A stretch of DNA of 64,000 bases from LMUY01 sp965199165 (GCA_965199165.1 OZ240681.1:1178001-1242000), one strand, 5' to 3'; shown: positions 26,721 through 37,370, counted from the first letter of the stretch. The notes: a model not told the origin generated them from the sequence alone. Translations and numbers: made by a program.

Positions 26721-27922
26721 GCGCAGCCGCCTTCCGCGCGCAGGGCCGCGATGGCTGCCGGGCCGAGGCCGGCCGCCGCCAACACCGCGTCGGTATGCTC
26801 CCCCAGGCGCGGCGCCGGCCGCCGCCACACGCCGGGCGTGGCGGACAGGCGCGGCACGATGTTGTGGACGGGGAGGCTGCCGAGCTCCGGGTCCTCCACC
26901 TCCACCAGCACCTCGCGCGCCTGGAAATGCGGGTCCGCCACGGCGTCGGCGATGTTGTAGACCGGCCCGGCGGTGACGCCCGCCTCCCGCATGCAGGCCA
27001 GCGCCGCGTCGCGCGGCCGGGCGGCGAACCAGCCGCCCACCGCCGCATCCACCAGCGGCCGATGGCGCACCCGGTCGGAGTTGGTGCGGAAGCGCGGGTC
27101 GTCGATCATGCCGGGCGCCCCGATCACGGCGAACACCCGCTTGGCCATCGCCTGGGTCGAGCCCGACAGCGCCACGTAGCCGCCATCCGCGCAGCGGTAG
27201 ATGTTGCGCGGCGCCGAGGTGTTGGAGCCGTTGCCCACCCGCTGCTTGACCTTGCCGGTCCGGCGGTGGATCGCCGCCTCCGGCCCAAGGGTGGAGAAGA
27301 TCGGCTCCAGCAGCGACAGGTCGATCACCTGCCCGGGGGCGCCGCGCTCGCGTGCCAGCAGCGCCGTGACCGTCGCCATCGCGCCCGACAGCCCGGCGAT
27401 CATGTCGGCCAGCGCCAGCGGCGGCAGCACCGGCTCACGGTCGGGGAAGCCGGTGCGGTCGGCGAACCCGCTCATCGCCTCCACCAGCGTGCCGAAGCCG
27501 GGCTGACGGGCATACGGCCCGGTCTGCCCGAAGCCGGAGATGCGCACCACCACGAGGCGCGGGTTGCGCGCCAGCAGCACGTCCGGCCCCAGGCCCATCG
27601 CCTCCAGCGTGCCGGAGCGATAGTTCTCGATGAACACGTCCGCCGTTTCCACCAGGCGAAGCAACGCGTCCACCGCCGCCGCCTGCCGCAGGTTCAGCAC
27701 CACGGACATCTTATTGCGGCTGTAGGTCTTCCAGAACAGCTGCTCACCCCCGTCGCGCCAGGCGCGCAGCGGGTCACCCTCCGGCGGTTCGACCTTGACC
27801 ACCTCGGCGCCGAAATCGCCCAACTGCAGCGACAGCATGTTGCCGGCGACCAGGCGCGAGAGGTCCAGCACCCGCAAGCCATGCAGCGGGCCCTGGAGCG
27901 CCGGGTCGAACGCGATGGGCAA
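26717..27922 (-). CDS. CaiB/BaiF family CoA-transferase (copy 2)
   Basis: A 401-residue class III CoA-transferase closely resembling copy 1 (LHGLRVLDLSRLVAGNMLSLQLGDFGAEVVKVEP at the start; LADMIAGLSGAMATV at the catalytic region). The start is uncertain: TTG at 27922, 9 bases after the aldolase stop, is the most upstream start that does not run into the previous gene. It may activate the acid whose CoA ester is cut by the CitE-like partner encoded immediately downstream. Confidence 0.85.
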   Translation of the reverse strand: MPIAFDPALQGPLHGLRVLDLSRLVAGNMLSLQLGDFGAEVVKVEPPEGDPLRAWRDGGEQLFWKTYSRNKMSVVLNLRQAAAVDALLRLVETADVFIENYRSGTLEAMGLGPDVLLARNPRLVVVRISGFGQTGPYARQPGFGTLVEAMSGFADRTGFPDREPVLPPLALADMIAGLSGAMATVTALLARERGAPGQVIDLSLLEPIFSTLGPEAAIHRRTGKVKQRVGNGSNTSAPRNIYRCADGGYVALSGSTQAMAKRVFAVIGAPGMIDDPRFRTNSDRVRHRPLVDAAVGGWFAARPRDAALACMREAGVTAGPVYNIADAVADPHFQAREVLVEVEDPELGSLPVHNIVPRLSATPGVWRRPAPRLGEHTDAVLAAAGLGPAAIAALRAEGGCA

Positions 27923-27933
27923 GCCCGCGGCGC

Positions 27934-28734
27934 CTAGTCCTTGTAGGACGGGTCGACCCGGTCGAGCTTGCGCAGCAAGGCCGGCCAGGCGGAGACAATC
28001 TTGATCTCCCCGGGCTGCGCCTCCCGCCGGCGGCTCGTCTTCTCGTAGGTCTTCTCTGACACTTCGGCCGGCGGGAACGTGAGGGTGGTGTTGCACGACA
28101 GCGCCATGACCTGCGTCTGGCACGACCGCTCCATCCGCCACAGCAGGCCGAACGCCTCGCCCACGGACCGGCCGCAGACAAGCAAGCCGTGGTTGCGCAG
28201 GATCATCGCGTTGTCCGTGCCGAGGTCGGCCACCAGGCGCTCCCGCTCGCCCTCGTCGTCGGCGATGCCTTCGAAGTCGTGATAGGCGACGTGCAGGAAG
28301 CGCATGGTGGTCTGCGCGATCGGCAGCAGGCCGCATGCCATGGCGGAGACGGCCATCCCGGCCGGCGTGTGGGTATGGGCGACGCAATCCACGTCGTGCC
28401 GGGCGGCGTGGATGGCACTGTGGATCACGAAGCCGGCGCGGTTCACCCCATACTCGGTGGCGTTGAACAGGATGTTGCCGTCAAGGTCGATCTTCAGCAG
28501 GCTGGAGGCGGTGATCTCCTCATACAGCATGCCGTAGGGGTTGATCAGGAAGTGCCCCTCCTCGCCCGGCACCCGGCAGGAGATGTGGTTCGCGGTCATC
28601 TCCGTCATGCCATACATCTCGGTCAGCCGGTACGCCGCGGCCAGCTGGACCCGCGCGTCCCACTCCGCCGGGCTGACGCTGTCCTGGACCGAACGCACGA
28701 CCTTGAGGGCTGGTGTTTGCAGGGCTGCGCTCAT
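27934..28734 (-). CDS. Class II aldolase/adducin family protein
   Basis: A 266-residue class II aldolase-fold protein with zinc-ligand motifs HTHTPAGMAVSAM near residue 118 and LRNHGLLVCGRSVGEAF near 177. The family includes fuculose-phosphate aldolases and several decarboxylase-like or unassigned members; the adducin-like variant here often accompanies acid catabolism operons. An AGGAGG site lies 6 bases before the ATG. It is first in the nine-gene reverse operon, so it may prepare or cleave the imported compound. Confidence 0.83.
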   Translation of the reverse strand: MSAALQTPALKVVRSVQDSVSPAEWDARVQLAAAYRLTEMYGMTEMTANHISCRVPGEEGHFLINPYGMLYEEITASSLLKIDLDGNILFNATEYGVNRAGFVIHSAIHAARHDVDCVAHTHTPAGMAVSAMACGLLPIAQTTMRFLHVAYHDFEGIADDEGERERLVADLGTDNAMILRNHGLLVCGRSVGEAFGLLWRMERSCQTQVMALSCNTTLTFPPAEVSEKTYEKTSRRREAQPGEIKIVSAWPALLRKLDRVDPSYKD

Positions 28735-28832
28735 CGGTGCCTCCTCTTGACCGCGGGAGGCTACGCCCGGGTGGCGGCGCTGTCATCATCGGCGCTAGGC
28801 TTGGCTGATACGACAAGGCGGAGAGCTGGACG

Positions 28833-29285
28833 ATGACCGACTGGCGGGACAACGGCGTGCGGGTGATCCCCGGCGACAGCCTGGACACCAACACGGCGCA
28901 GACCAAGGGCATGAGCCGCGCCGCCGCGATCAACTTCGCCCGGGTGGGAGCGCAGCGCATCTGGGCCGGGACGGTGCACATCCACCCCGACGCCAAGACT
29001 GGCGCCCACCACCACGGCGCGCTGGAGAGCGTCATCTACGTCGTGCGGGGGCAGGCGCGGATGCGCTGGGGCGAGGCGCTGGAGTACACCGCCGAGGCGG
29101 GACCGGGCGACTTCATCTTCATCCCACCCTACGTGCCGCACCAGGAGATCAACGCCAGCCCGGACGAGGAACTGGAATGCGTGCTGGTGCGCAGCGACAA
29201 CGAGGCCGTGGTCGTCAACCTCGACATCGAGCCGGTCGAGCGGCCGGAGACGGTCCCCTGGATCGATCCTATCCACAAAGGCTGA
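28833..29285 (+). CDS. Cupin domain protein
   Basis: A 150-residue single-cupin protein. The first cupin motif, with metal-binding His, is in TGAHHHGALESVIYVVRG (near residue 52). The second is AGPGDFIFIPPYVPHQEIN (near 89). It is divergent from the aldolase-headed operon, separated by 98 bases. It could be an isomerase, a dioxygenase-like enzyme or a sensor; nothing in the sequence decides. The spacing suggests a link to the acid-utilisation operon. Confidence 0.75.
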   Translation: MTDWRDNGVRVIPGDSLDTNTAQTKGMSRAAAINFARVGAQRIWAGTVHIHPDAKTGAHHHGALESVIYVVRGQARMRWGEALEYTAEAGPGDFIFIPPYVPHQEINASPDEELECVLVRSDNEAVVVNLDIEPVERPETVPWIDPIHKG

Positions 29286-29349
29286 CGCCCGCAGGGTCAC
29301 CGCGGCACGCTTATTGCGCTGCTCCAGCTGGTCAAGGTGGAGATATCGC

Positions 29350-30921
29350 ATGCGCCGACGTCAACTGATCGCGGGCGGTGCCGCTCTACTTGCGGCGCCC
29401 GCTCTCGTGCGCGCCCAGGCTGCAACGACGCTGAAGTTCATCCCGTACGCCGACCTCGCGCTGCTGGACCCGGCAACCTCGGCCTTCGTCACGCGCAACC
29501 ACGTGATGATGGTCTACGACACGCTCTTCGCGCTGGACGAGGCCGGCAAGCCGCAACCCCAGATGGTCGAGGGGTACACGGTCGACGAGGACGGCAGGAC
29601 TTGGACGCTCACGCTACGGGACGGGCTGCTGTTCCATGATGGCACTCCGGTGCTGGGCCGGGACGTGGTGGCCAGCGTCAAGCGCTGGGGCGTACGGGAT
29701 GCGTTCGGACAATCGCTGATCGCCGCCACCGAGGAGCTGAGCGCGCCCGATGACAAGACGGTGCGCTTTCGGCTGAAGCGCCGGTTCGGCCTGTTGCCGG
29801 ATGCCCTGGCGCACCCGACCAACACCATGGCCGCCATCATGCCCGAGCGGCTGGCGCGAACTCCGGCCGCCGCGCAGATCCCGGAAGTGGTGGGGAGCGG
29901 CCCGTTCCGCTATGTGGCCGCGGAGCGCGTGCCGGGCTCGCGCAACGTCTACGCGCGGTTCGACAAGTATCAACCGCGCAGCCAAGGCACGCCCTCGTTC
30001 TGCGCCGGGCCTCGGGTGGCCTATTTCGACCGGGTCGAGTGGCTGACCACGCCGGACCCGGCGACCCAGGTGGCGGCACTGAAGGGTGGTGAGGTCGATT
30101 GGGTCGAGCAGCCGCAGATGGACCTCGTCCCGGGTCTGCGCAGCACCAAGGGTATCACCCTGCAGGTCGCCGAAACCCGTGGCTTGTTAGGTTTCCTGCG
30201 CTTCAACCAGCTGTTCCCGCCGTTCGACAATCCGGCGATCCGCCGCGCCGTGCTGAAGGCTGTGGATCAGACTGAGTTCATGCAGGCGGTGGTTGGCACC
30301 AACAGCACGTTCGACGACCGATGCGGCGTGTTCGGCGCCCACTCGGAGATGGCAAACGACGCCGGCATGGCAGTTTTGACCAGCAAGCATGACGCCGGGG
30401 CGATCAAGCGCGACTTGGAGGCCGCTGGCTACAAGGGTGAGAGGGTCGTGTATCTCTCCGTCTCGGATGTGCCACGGATCAATGCCATCGCCGAGGTGGG
30501 CGCCGACATGCTGCGCCGGATCGGTATGAACGTGGACCAGGTCGCCGCCGACTGGGGCACGGTGGTGCAACGCTCCGTCAGCCGCCAGCCGCTGGACAGA
30601 GGGGGATGGAGCATGTTCGCCTCCTTCACTGGCGGGATCGATGCTGGCACGCCGGGCAACAACAACCTGCTGCGCGGCAACGGCCCGGACGCCTACAATG
30701 GCTGGCCGGTCGCGCCGAAGCTGGAGTCGCTGCGCGACGAGTGGCTGGCCAGCGACGACCCTGGGCAGCAGCGAGCCCTGTGCCGGCAAATCCAGGACCA
30801 GGCGTGGGAAGACGTGCCCTTCCTGCCGCTCGGCTCCTACGACCAGCCGACGGCCTACAAATCCAACCTGACGCACATGCTGAAAGGCCTGATCCTCTTC
30901 ACGGAGGTCCGGCGGTCCTGA
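29350..30921 (+). CDS. Family-5 extracellular solute-binding protein (DppA/OppA-like)
   Basis: A 523-residue periplasmic binding protein of the dipeptide/oligopeptide/nickel group. The signal peptide (RRRQLIAGGAALLAAPALVRAQA) has an Arg-rich start compatible with Tat or Sec export. MVEGYTVDEDGRTWTLTLRDGLLFHDGTPVLGRDVVASVKRW is the classic family motif region. No permease or ATPase genes are adjacent, so it is an orphan that must use a transporter encoded elsewhere. AAGGTGGAGA upstream is the likely ribosome-binding site. Confidence 0.88.
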   Translation: MRRRQLIAGGAALLAAPALVRAQAATTLKFIPYADLALLDPATSAFVTRNHVMMVYDTLFALDEAGKPQPQMVEGYTVDEDGRTWTLTLRDGLLFHDGTPVLGRDVVASVKRWGVRDAFGQSLIAATEELSAPDDKTVRFRLKRRFGLLPDALAHPTNTMAAIMPERLARTPAAAQIPEVVGSGPFRYVAAERVPGSRNVYARFDKYQPRSQGTPSFCAGPRVAYFDRVEWLTTPDPATQVAALKGGEVDWVEQPQMDLVPGLRSTKGITLQVAETRGLLGFLRFNQLFPPFDNPAIRRAVLKAVDQTEFMQAVVGTNSTFDDRCGVFGAHSEMANDAGMAVLTSKHDAGAIKRDLEAAGYKGERVVYLSVSDVPRINAIAEVGADMLRRIGMNVDQVAADWGTVVQRSVSRQPLDRGGWSMFASFTGGIDAGTPGNNNLLRGNGPDAYNGWPVAPKLESLRDEWLASDDPGQQRALCRQIQDQAWEDVPFLPLGSYDQPTAYKSNLTHMLKGLILFTEVRRS

Positions 30922-30933
30922 CAGGAGGGGGCG

Positions 30934-31314
30934 ATGCGGAAGGCGTACGACGGATCATGCCATTGCGGCAAAGTGCGGTTCAGCGTCGTAGCCGACGTCG
31001 ATCACGTCCGTGTCTGCGACTGCTCGATCTGCCGCAAGCGCGGGGCGTTGAACATCCGGGTCGACGAGGGTGACTTCTCGTTGAAGACGCCGCTGCATAC
31101 GCTGACCCTCTATCAATGGGGCAGCCTGACCGCCAAGGACTACTTTTGCCCGGTATGCGGCATTCTTCCATTCCGCCGGCCACGCCACACGACGCCGGCA
31201 GAGGCAGTTGCAGGGGCAAAGCCTTTTTCTGGCTGGACGATCAACGCCCGGTGCCTGGACGGCCTCGATCTCACCTCCATCCCGCGGAAGGCCGTGCACG
31301 GCAGTCGGCTCTAA
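30934..31314 (+). CDS. GFA/CENP-V family zinc-binding protein
   Basis: A 126-residue protein with the GFA zinc-cysteine pattern: GSCHCGKVRF near residue 8, CDCSICRKRGAL near 28, and YFCPVCGI near 71. The family is named after glutathione-dependent formaldehyde-activating enzyme but most members have no proven activity. It starts 12 bases after the binding-protein gene and may be co-transcribed with it. Confidence 0.82.
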   Translation: MRKAYDGSCHCGKVRFSVVADVDHVRVCDCSICRKRGALNIRVDEGDFSLKTPLHTLTLYQWGSLTAKDYFCPVCGILPFRRPRHTTPAEAVAGAKPFSGWTINARCLDGLDLTSIPRKAVHGSRL

Positions 31315-31390
31315 CCGTGCCCCTCGAGGCCGGTCCGCTTCGGAGGGGTTGCGTGAGGGAGAAGCAAGTAGACGACTTGGGCACGGACGC

Positions 31391-31424
31391 GAAAAAGCCG
31401 GCCAGGTGACTGGCCGGCTTCTTG
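31391..31424 (-). terminator. Rho-independent terminator of the OmpA-like gene
   Basis: A 10-bp perfect stem (AAGCCGGCCA / TGGCCGGCTT, loop GGTGAC) is followed on the reverse strand by TTTTTC. It lies 20-50 bases past the stop of the OmpA-like gene. Confidence 0.85.
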
Positions 31425-31443
31425 TAGGCGTAGCCTGGTGCGA

Positions 31444-32607
31444 TCAGCGCAGGATGATCGCGACGCGGCGGTTCTGCGGCTCGCGCACGCCAGCCGCGGT
31501 CGGGACCAGCGGACGCGTGTCGCCGAACGCCTGGATGTCGATGGCGGTGCGCGGCACGCCATCGCGCACCAGCTCGGCGGCGACGGTCTGCGCGCGACGC
31601 AGCGACAGGCGCTGGTTGTAGGCCGGCGTGCCGGAGCGGTCGGCGTTGCCCTGCACTTCGATCCGCGTGTACTGCACGCGGGTGCTGGCCTGGGCGGCTT
31701 CCGACACGATCTGCCGGGCGCGGTCGGTCAGGTCCGCACGGTCCCAGTCGAAGAACACCAGGTAGGTGCGGGCCGGCTGCGACACCGGCACCGGCACCGG
31801 CTGGGCGATCGGCGCAGGCGTCGGCGTGTTGAAGGCATAGCGGACGCCCAGCAGGAAGCTGTGGTTGAAGTCGTCCTGGATCTTCTGCGCCGTCTCGATG
31901 CCGGCGTTGGTCCGCTGGTAGTACTGACCGCGATAGGTGCGATCGAAGAACGGCTCCGCCATGAAGCGGTATTCCGCGGTGAACGCCAGGCCCGGCACGT
32001 ACTGGTAGACCGGGAAGGACAGACCGATGATGCCCTGGACGCCCAGGTTGTCGTTCTGCCCGGTGATGCGCAGGAACTGGACCGGACCACCAGTCGTGAC
32101 GCTGGACGTCTGGGTATGGCCGTTGTTGATCTGGTCATGCACGTAGCCGATGCCCGCACCCACATACGGGAAGACCGGCGCGTTGATGCCGAACGAGTTC
32201 AGCGGGATGTCATACAGGACGTTGCCGAACACGCCCTCCTTGTACTCGTCGCCGCCCGACGAGGTCTGGCGCAGGCTGCCAGCGCCGCCGAGGCCGGCGC
32301 CGCCGTTGGCAAGCCGGTTGATCTTGTTGTCGTAGAACGCGCCCTGCAGTTCCAGCCGCAGGCCGTTGCCCAGGCCGTAACCGACGCTGCCGATCACCAC
32401 CGGCCCGGCATCGAACTTGTAATCACTGCCGTGATTGAAGTTCTGCGGCCCGCGTGAACGCGAGATCGCCTCGTTCTGCAGGATGTTCCCACCGGCACCA
32501 GCGCCGATGTAGAGGCCGTCCACAGGCTGAGCCGACGCCACGTTCGACATCCCAACGACCGGGACGCCTAGCAAAGCCGTTGCCATCAGTATCGAGCGAA
32601 ATCGCAT
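31444..32607 (-). CDS. OmpA-like outer-membrane beta-barrel protein
   Basis: A 387-residue outer-membrane protein. A signal peptide (cleavage after VASAQ, near residue 27) precedes an eight-stranded-type barrel (GLYIGAGAGGN; FPYVGAGIGYVH; GLAFTAEYRFM). A Pro-rich hinge (PTPAPIAQPVPVPVSQP) leads to an OmpA peptidoglycan-binding domain (VFFDWDRADLT, then VQGNADRSGTPAYNQRLSLRRAQTV). It probably anchors the outer membrane to the cell wall. GAGGATT precedes the ATG. It is a single gene with its own terminator. Confidence 0.92.
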   Translation of the reverse strand: MRFRSILMATALLGVPVVGMSNVASAQPVDGLYIGAGAGGNILQNEAISRSRGPQNFNHGSDYKFDAGPVVIGSVGYGLGNGLRLELQGAFYDNKINRLANGGAGLGGAGSLRQTSSGGDEYKEGVFGNVLYDIPLNSFGINAPVFPYVGAGIGYVHDQINNGHTQTSSVTTGGPVQFLRITGQNDNLGVQGIIGLSFPVYQYVPGLAFTAEYRFMAEPFFDRTYRGQYYQRTNAGIETAQKIQDDFNHSFLLGVRYAFNTPTPAPIAQPVPVPVSQPARTYLVFFDWDRADLTDRARQIVSEAAQASTRVQYTRIEVQGNADRSGTPAYNQRLSLRRAQTVAAELVRDGVPRTAIDIQAFGDTRPLVPTAAGVREPQNRRVAIILR

Positions 32608-32919
32608 TGGTTTAATCCTCGTCTTCGTTCCCTGCCGTAGAATATCTCTCCGCCCCAGACAAGGAGATTACAGCGTCGAGCTAAATGCGCCACACAGAGT
32701 TGCCTCAAAGCCACACGTCCCCGCCGGCCCTGCGCGCCGGCCGCTTATTGACTAGCCCTTCCAACCGTGCATACCTCGATCATGATGTGGTCGATCCCGG
32801 CCAACATCCCTCTACAAACCAGCCTGGTCCGCCACCCCGCGCGCATCGCCGTCGCCCGTCGGACCCGAAAATCGGCTGTCACCTTCCGCTGAACCCACTC
32901 CTCGCCGAGGCCTCCACCG
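32608..32919. other. Divergent region between the OmpA-like gene and rho
   Basis: A 312-base gap. It holds a candidate rho promoter, a GC-rich inverted repeat (GCCGGC...GCCGGC around 32723-32741) and a leader of about 140 bases before rho. No gene is recognisable. Confidence 0.5.
32748..32776 (+). promoter_or_regulatory. Candidate rho promoter
   Basis: TTGACT, a 17-base spacer and ATACCT form a reasonable housekeeping-type -35/-10 pair about 140 bases before the rho ATG. The long leader would suit the autoregulation known for rho genes, but that is inference. Confidence 0.45.
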
Positions 32920-34194
<1,275 letters not shown>

Positions 34195-34232
34195 AGCCTG
34201 GGGGCGCCAGCCACGCAGGGACGGCGGCCACG

Positions 34233-34658
34233 GTGACGCGCTGGCTCCTCCCCCTGTTGGCCTGCGTGGGCCTGGGCACGGCATACGCCGCCGCCGCGGA
34301 CCTCGCGGGGACGAGCCTCTACACCAAGACCGTGCATGGCTGCCACGCCCTGGAGCTGTCTGGCTGGGCGCATCCGGCCAAGCGCGTGCTGCTCGACTCC
34401 GGCGCCAAGCTCGCCAAGGTGGAGCTGTGCAACGGGGACACGTTCCCCGTCTTCACCGCGGCGCTCCCGTTCGATCCGGAAGGCCATACGGACGGTTTCT
34501 ACAATAAGCTGTACGCCGCGCTGGCCGACGCCAACGGCTTCTGGTCGTTCGCTCTGGTCGACACGACGGACGACGTGGTCGTGCTGGTGAGCATTGAACG
34601 GGCGAAGCGCGAGCTCACCCTGCAATACGAGCACTTCACGCCCGCCGCAGGTCGGTAG
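34233..34658 (+). CDS. Small exported protein of unknown function
   Basis: A 141-residue protein with a signal peptide (WLLPLLACVGLGTAYAAAA, cleavage near residue 20). Two cysteines (in HGCHAL and ELCNGD) could form a disulfide. I recognise no family. GTG 34233 is the start that gives a clean signal peptide. It follows rho by 38 bases and could be read from the same transcript; its other neighbour is hpnN on the opposite strand. Confidence 0.65.
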   Translation: MTRWLLPLLACVGLGTAYAAAADLAGTSLYTKTVHGCHALELSGWAHPAKRVLLDSGAKLAKVELCNGDTFPVFTAALPFDPEGHTDGFYNKLYAALADANGFWSFALVDTTDDVVVLVSIERAKRELTLQYEHFTPAAGR

Positions 34659-34751
34659 AGCCGCATCCGACCGGAACGGGTCGCTCTCGGTCAAGCCGAG
34701 CCCAGGCGGCGAGATCACGCTCCGGCGACCGGCGCGCACCCGGTGACCCGC

Positions 34752-37370
34752 TTAGCCGAGGCGCTGCGCGGCGGGAACGGGCGTGCGCAGCGTGGCGAGC
34801 AACGCGGGAACGAACACCAGGGTCGAAAGCAAGGTGCAGCCGAGGCTGATCAACAGCAGCTCGCCCATGCTCGCCGTCCCCGGGTGCCGCGACAGCGCCA
34901 GTGAGCCGAACGCCGTTCCCGTGGTCAGCGCGGAGAAGATCACCGCGCGGGCCGTGGCGGAAGCCAGGCTGGGCTGCTCCCCGGCGCGCCAGTTCATCAC
35001 GAAGTAGATGTTGAACGACACGCCCACGCCGAGCAGCAGCGGCAGGGCGATGATGTTGGCGAAGTTCAGCGGCAGCGGCAGCAGGAGGCAGACCACCACC
35101 GTCAGCAGCGCCGACAGCAGCAGCGGCGCCAGCACCAGCGCCACGTCCAACGGCCGGCGCAGGAAGGCGAACAGGATCGCGGCGATCATGACGACCGCGC
35201 CGAGTGCGGCGTTGCGGAACGCCGAGATGATGGTCCGTGCGGTCGCGATGATCGTCACCGCGGAACCGCCCGCGTCCGGCACCGCGGCGCTCACCTGGTC
35301 CACGAACAGGGTCAACCCGGGCCCGCCGCTCGCCGCCGGCTTGGGGGTGATCTCCACCCGGGCGCGCCCATCCGGCAGCAGCCAGTCGCGCGTCATCTCA
35401 GGGGGGACGGATTGCAGCGTCACCGGCTGGGCGCCGAGCGCCAGCCGCAACGCATCCAGCTGCGGCGGCAGGAAGCGGGTGAGCGCCTGGTCCGCCGCCA
35501 GCAAGGTCGCGTCCGGCGCCGACTGCAGCGCCCGCAGATCGGCCGCGACCTGCCCCAGCGGCGCATCCGGCGGCAGCTTGGCGGCGGCACGGGTCAGCCC
35601 GGTGGCCGCGGAGCCGGCGGCCAGCCGCAGGTCGGCCGCGGTGACGGTAGCGGGCGCGGTCCGGCTTGCCAGGGTCGGCGCCAGGATGTTCGCCGCGTCG
35701 GCGATCAGCGCCAGCTTCGCCGCCTGGTCGCCGGGCACCAGGCTGTCGAGGGTGAGCGCATCGGCCACCAGCGGCAGCGCGCGGGCGCTGCGGGCGACGG
35801 CGATGGCCTGCGGAAGGTCCGGCTCCAGCGCGTCGATGCTGTACGGGCTGGTGATCGGGTTGGCCATCAGGTCCCGCAGGGTGGTCATCGCTTCCGTCGT
35901 CGGGTCCTTGGTGTGCAGCGGGTCGGCGTCGAACGGCAGGAACGCCACCCCCGCGGCCCCGCCCAGCGCGAGGAGGCCGAACACGGCCAGCAGCGCACGC
36001 CGATGCCGTACCACCGCGGCGTCCACCGGCCGCAGCCGGGCGAAGCCCACCTCCGCCCGCTCTGGCCGCGGCCGCAGCAGCGCGAGCGCGGCGGGCAGGA
36101 AGGTCAGCGTGCAGATGAATGCGAACACCATGCCCACGCCGGCGATCAGCCCCAGTTGCGCCACCCCGCTGAACGAGGTGGGCACGAAGGCGACGAACCC
36201 GGCCGCCGTGGCGGTGGCGGCGATCAGCACCTGGATGCCGGCACGCCGCGCGGTTTGCGCCAGCGCCTGCCCGGCGTCCGGCAGGTCCAGCCGCATCTCG
36301 CGGAACCGCACGCTGAACTGGATGGAGAAATCCACCGCGATGCCGACGAACAGCACGGCGAAGGCGATGGAGATCAGGTTCAGCGTGCCGACCGCCAAGG
36401 CCGCGAAACCCGTGGTCAGCAACAGCCCCAACACCAGCGTCAGCAGGATCGGCACGATCAGCCGCCAGGACTTCACCGCCAGGAACAGCCAGACCGTGAT
36501 CAGCAGCAGGCTGCCGACCAGCCCCGCCACCGCGCCCTGGGCCACCGTGGCGAACTCCTCGTCCGCCAGTGGCACGCTGCCGGTGATGCGCACCCGCGCC
36601 TTCCCGGCCGCCACGAACTCCAGCTTGGCCGCGGCTGTCCGCAACGCCGCGGTGGCGGCACCGCCGGGCTCCAGCGCGCTGTAGTCGAGCTTCGGCTGGA
36701 TCAGCACGAAGCGGTAGGGCCCGGCCTTCTCGGCCAGCGACCCGCCAAGCAAGCTCTGCCATGACAGGGGCTGCGCGGCCCCGGCCAGCGCCGAGGCGAG
36801 CGTGGCGTGGAAGGCGCGCAGCGGCGCCGCGAAGCCCGCCGTGTCGGCCTGCCCCCGCTCCACGCCCATGCCGATCAGCGACAGGGCGGCGAACAGGCCG
36901 CGGGCGCTCGGGTCCGCCACCAGCTGACCGAGGAAGGGCTGCGCGTCGATGGTGCGATCCAGCAAGGCGCCGAGCTCCTCCTTCGACAGGAACAGGAAGG
37001 CGTTCGCCCGGAAGTAGGGCGACGCGTCGGGCCGCGACACGGTGCGGACATGGGCGGTGTCGGCCGCCATGGCGCTGGCCAGCCCGGCGGCCGTGGCCTC
37101 CGCCTCCTCCGGCAGCGACGCGTCGATGACGGCCACGATCTCGTCGCCGAACTGCGGGAAGGCGCGGTCGAACGCGATCTTGTGCTGCCGCCAGGGCAGC
37201 GCGGCGGAGAACAGCGCGTCCGTGTCGGTCGAGATGCCCAGCCGCTGCATCGCCAGGCCGGTCGCCGCGGCGCCCAGCAGCACGCCGACAAGGACGACGG
37301 GCACGGCATGGCGAACGCAGCGCTGCACGACGAGGGCGAGGACGGTTCGGACGGACACGGTCGGCTTCAC
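34752..37370 (-). CDS. hpnN: Hopanoid RND-type transporter HpnN
   Basis: An 872-residue MMPL/RND-type membrane protein implicated in moving hopanoids to the outer membrane. One N-terminal helix (about residues 20-42) precedes a large periplasmic domain and a first helix bundle containing the sterol-sensing-like stretch ISIAFAVLFVGIAVDFSIQFSVRFREM near residue 340. A second periplasmic domain and bundle follow (LPLLLGVGVSFNIYFVMNW near 785). The GTG start follows CCCAAGGG. It lies about 18 kb from the main hopanoid genes, including its likely partner HpnM. Confidence 0.9.
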   Translation of the reverse strand: MKPTVSVRTVLALVVQRCVRHAVPVVLVGVLLGAAATGLAMQRLGISTDTDALFSAALPWRQHKIAFDRAFPQFGDEIVAVIDASLPEEAEATAAGLASAMAADTAHVRTVSRPDASPYFRANAFLFLSKEELGALLDRTIDAQPFLGQLVADPSARGLFAALSLIGMGVERGQADTAGFAAPLRAFHATLASALAGAAQPLSWQSLLGGSLAEKAGPYRFVLIQPKLDYSALEPGGAATAALRTAAAKLEFVAAGKARVRITGSVPLADEEFATVAQGAVAGLVGSLLLITVWLFLAVKSWRLIVPILLTLVLGLLLTTGFAALAVGTLNLISIAFAVLFVGIAVDFSIQFSVRFREMRLDLPDAGQALAQTARRAGIQVLIAATATAAGFVAFVPTSFSGVAQLGLIAGVGMVFAFICTLTFLPAALALLRPRPERAEVGFARLRPVDAAVVRHRRALLAVFGLLALGGAAGVAFLPFDADPLHTKDPTTEAMTTLRDLMANPITSPYSIDALEPDLPQAIAVARSARALPLVADALTLDSLVPGDQAAKLALIADAANILAPTLASRTAPATVTAADLRLAAGSAATGLTRAAAKLPPDAPLGQVAADLRALQSAPDATLLAADQALTRFLPPQLDALRLALGAQPVTLQSVPPEMTRDWLLPDGRARVEITPKPAASGGPGLTLFVDQVSAAVPDAGGSAVTIIATARTIISAFRNAALGAVVMIAAILFAFLRRPLDVALVLAPLLLSALLTVVVCLLLPLPLNFANIIALPLLLGVGVSFNIYFVMNWRAGEQPSLASATARAVIFSALTTGTAFGSLALSRHPGTASMGELLLISLGCTLLSTLVFVPALLATLRTPVPAAQRLG

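Noticed and set aside
35008..36684. A long forward frame opposite hpnN
   Set aside because: It is antisense to a clear RND transporter and has Ser/Ala/Arg-rich composition only.
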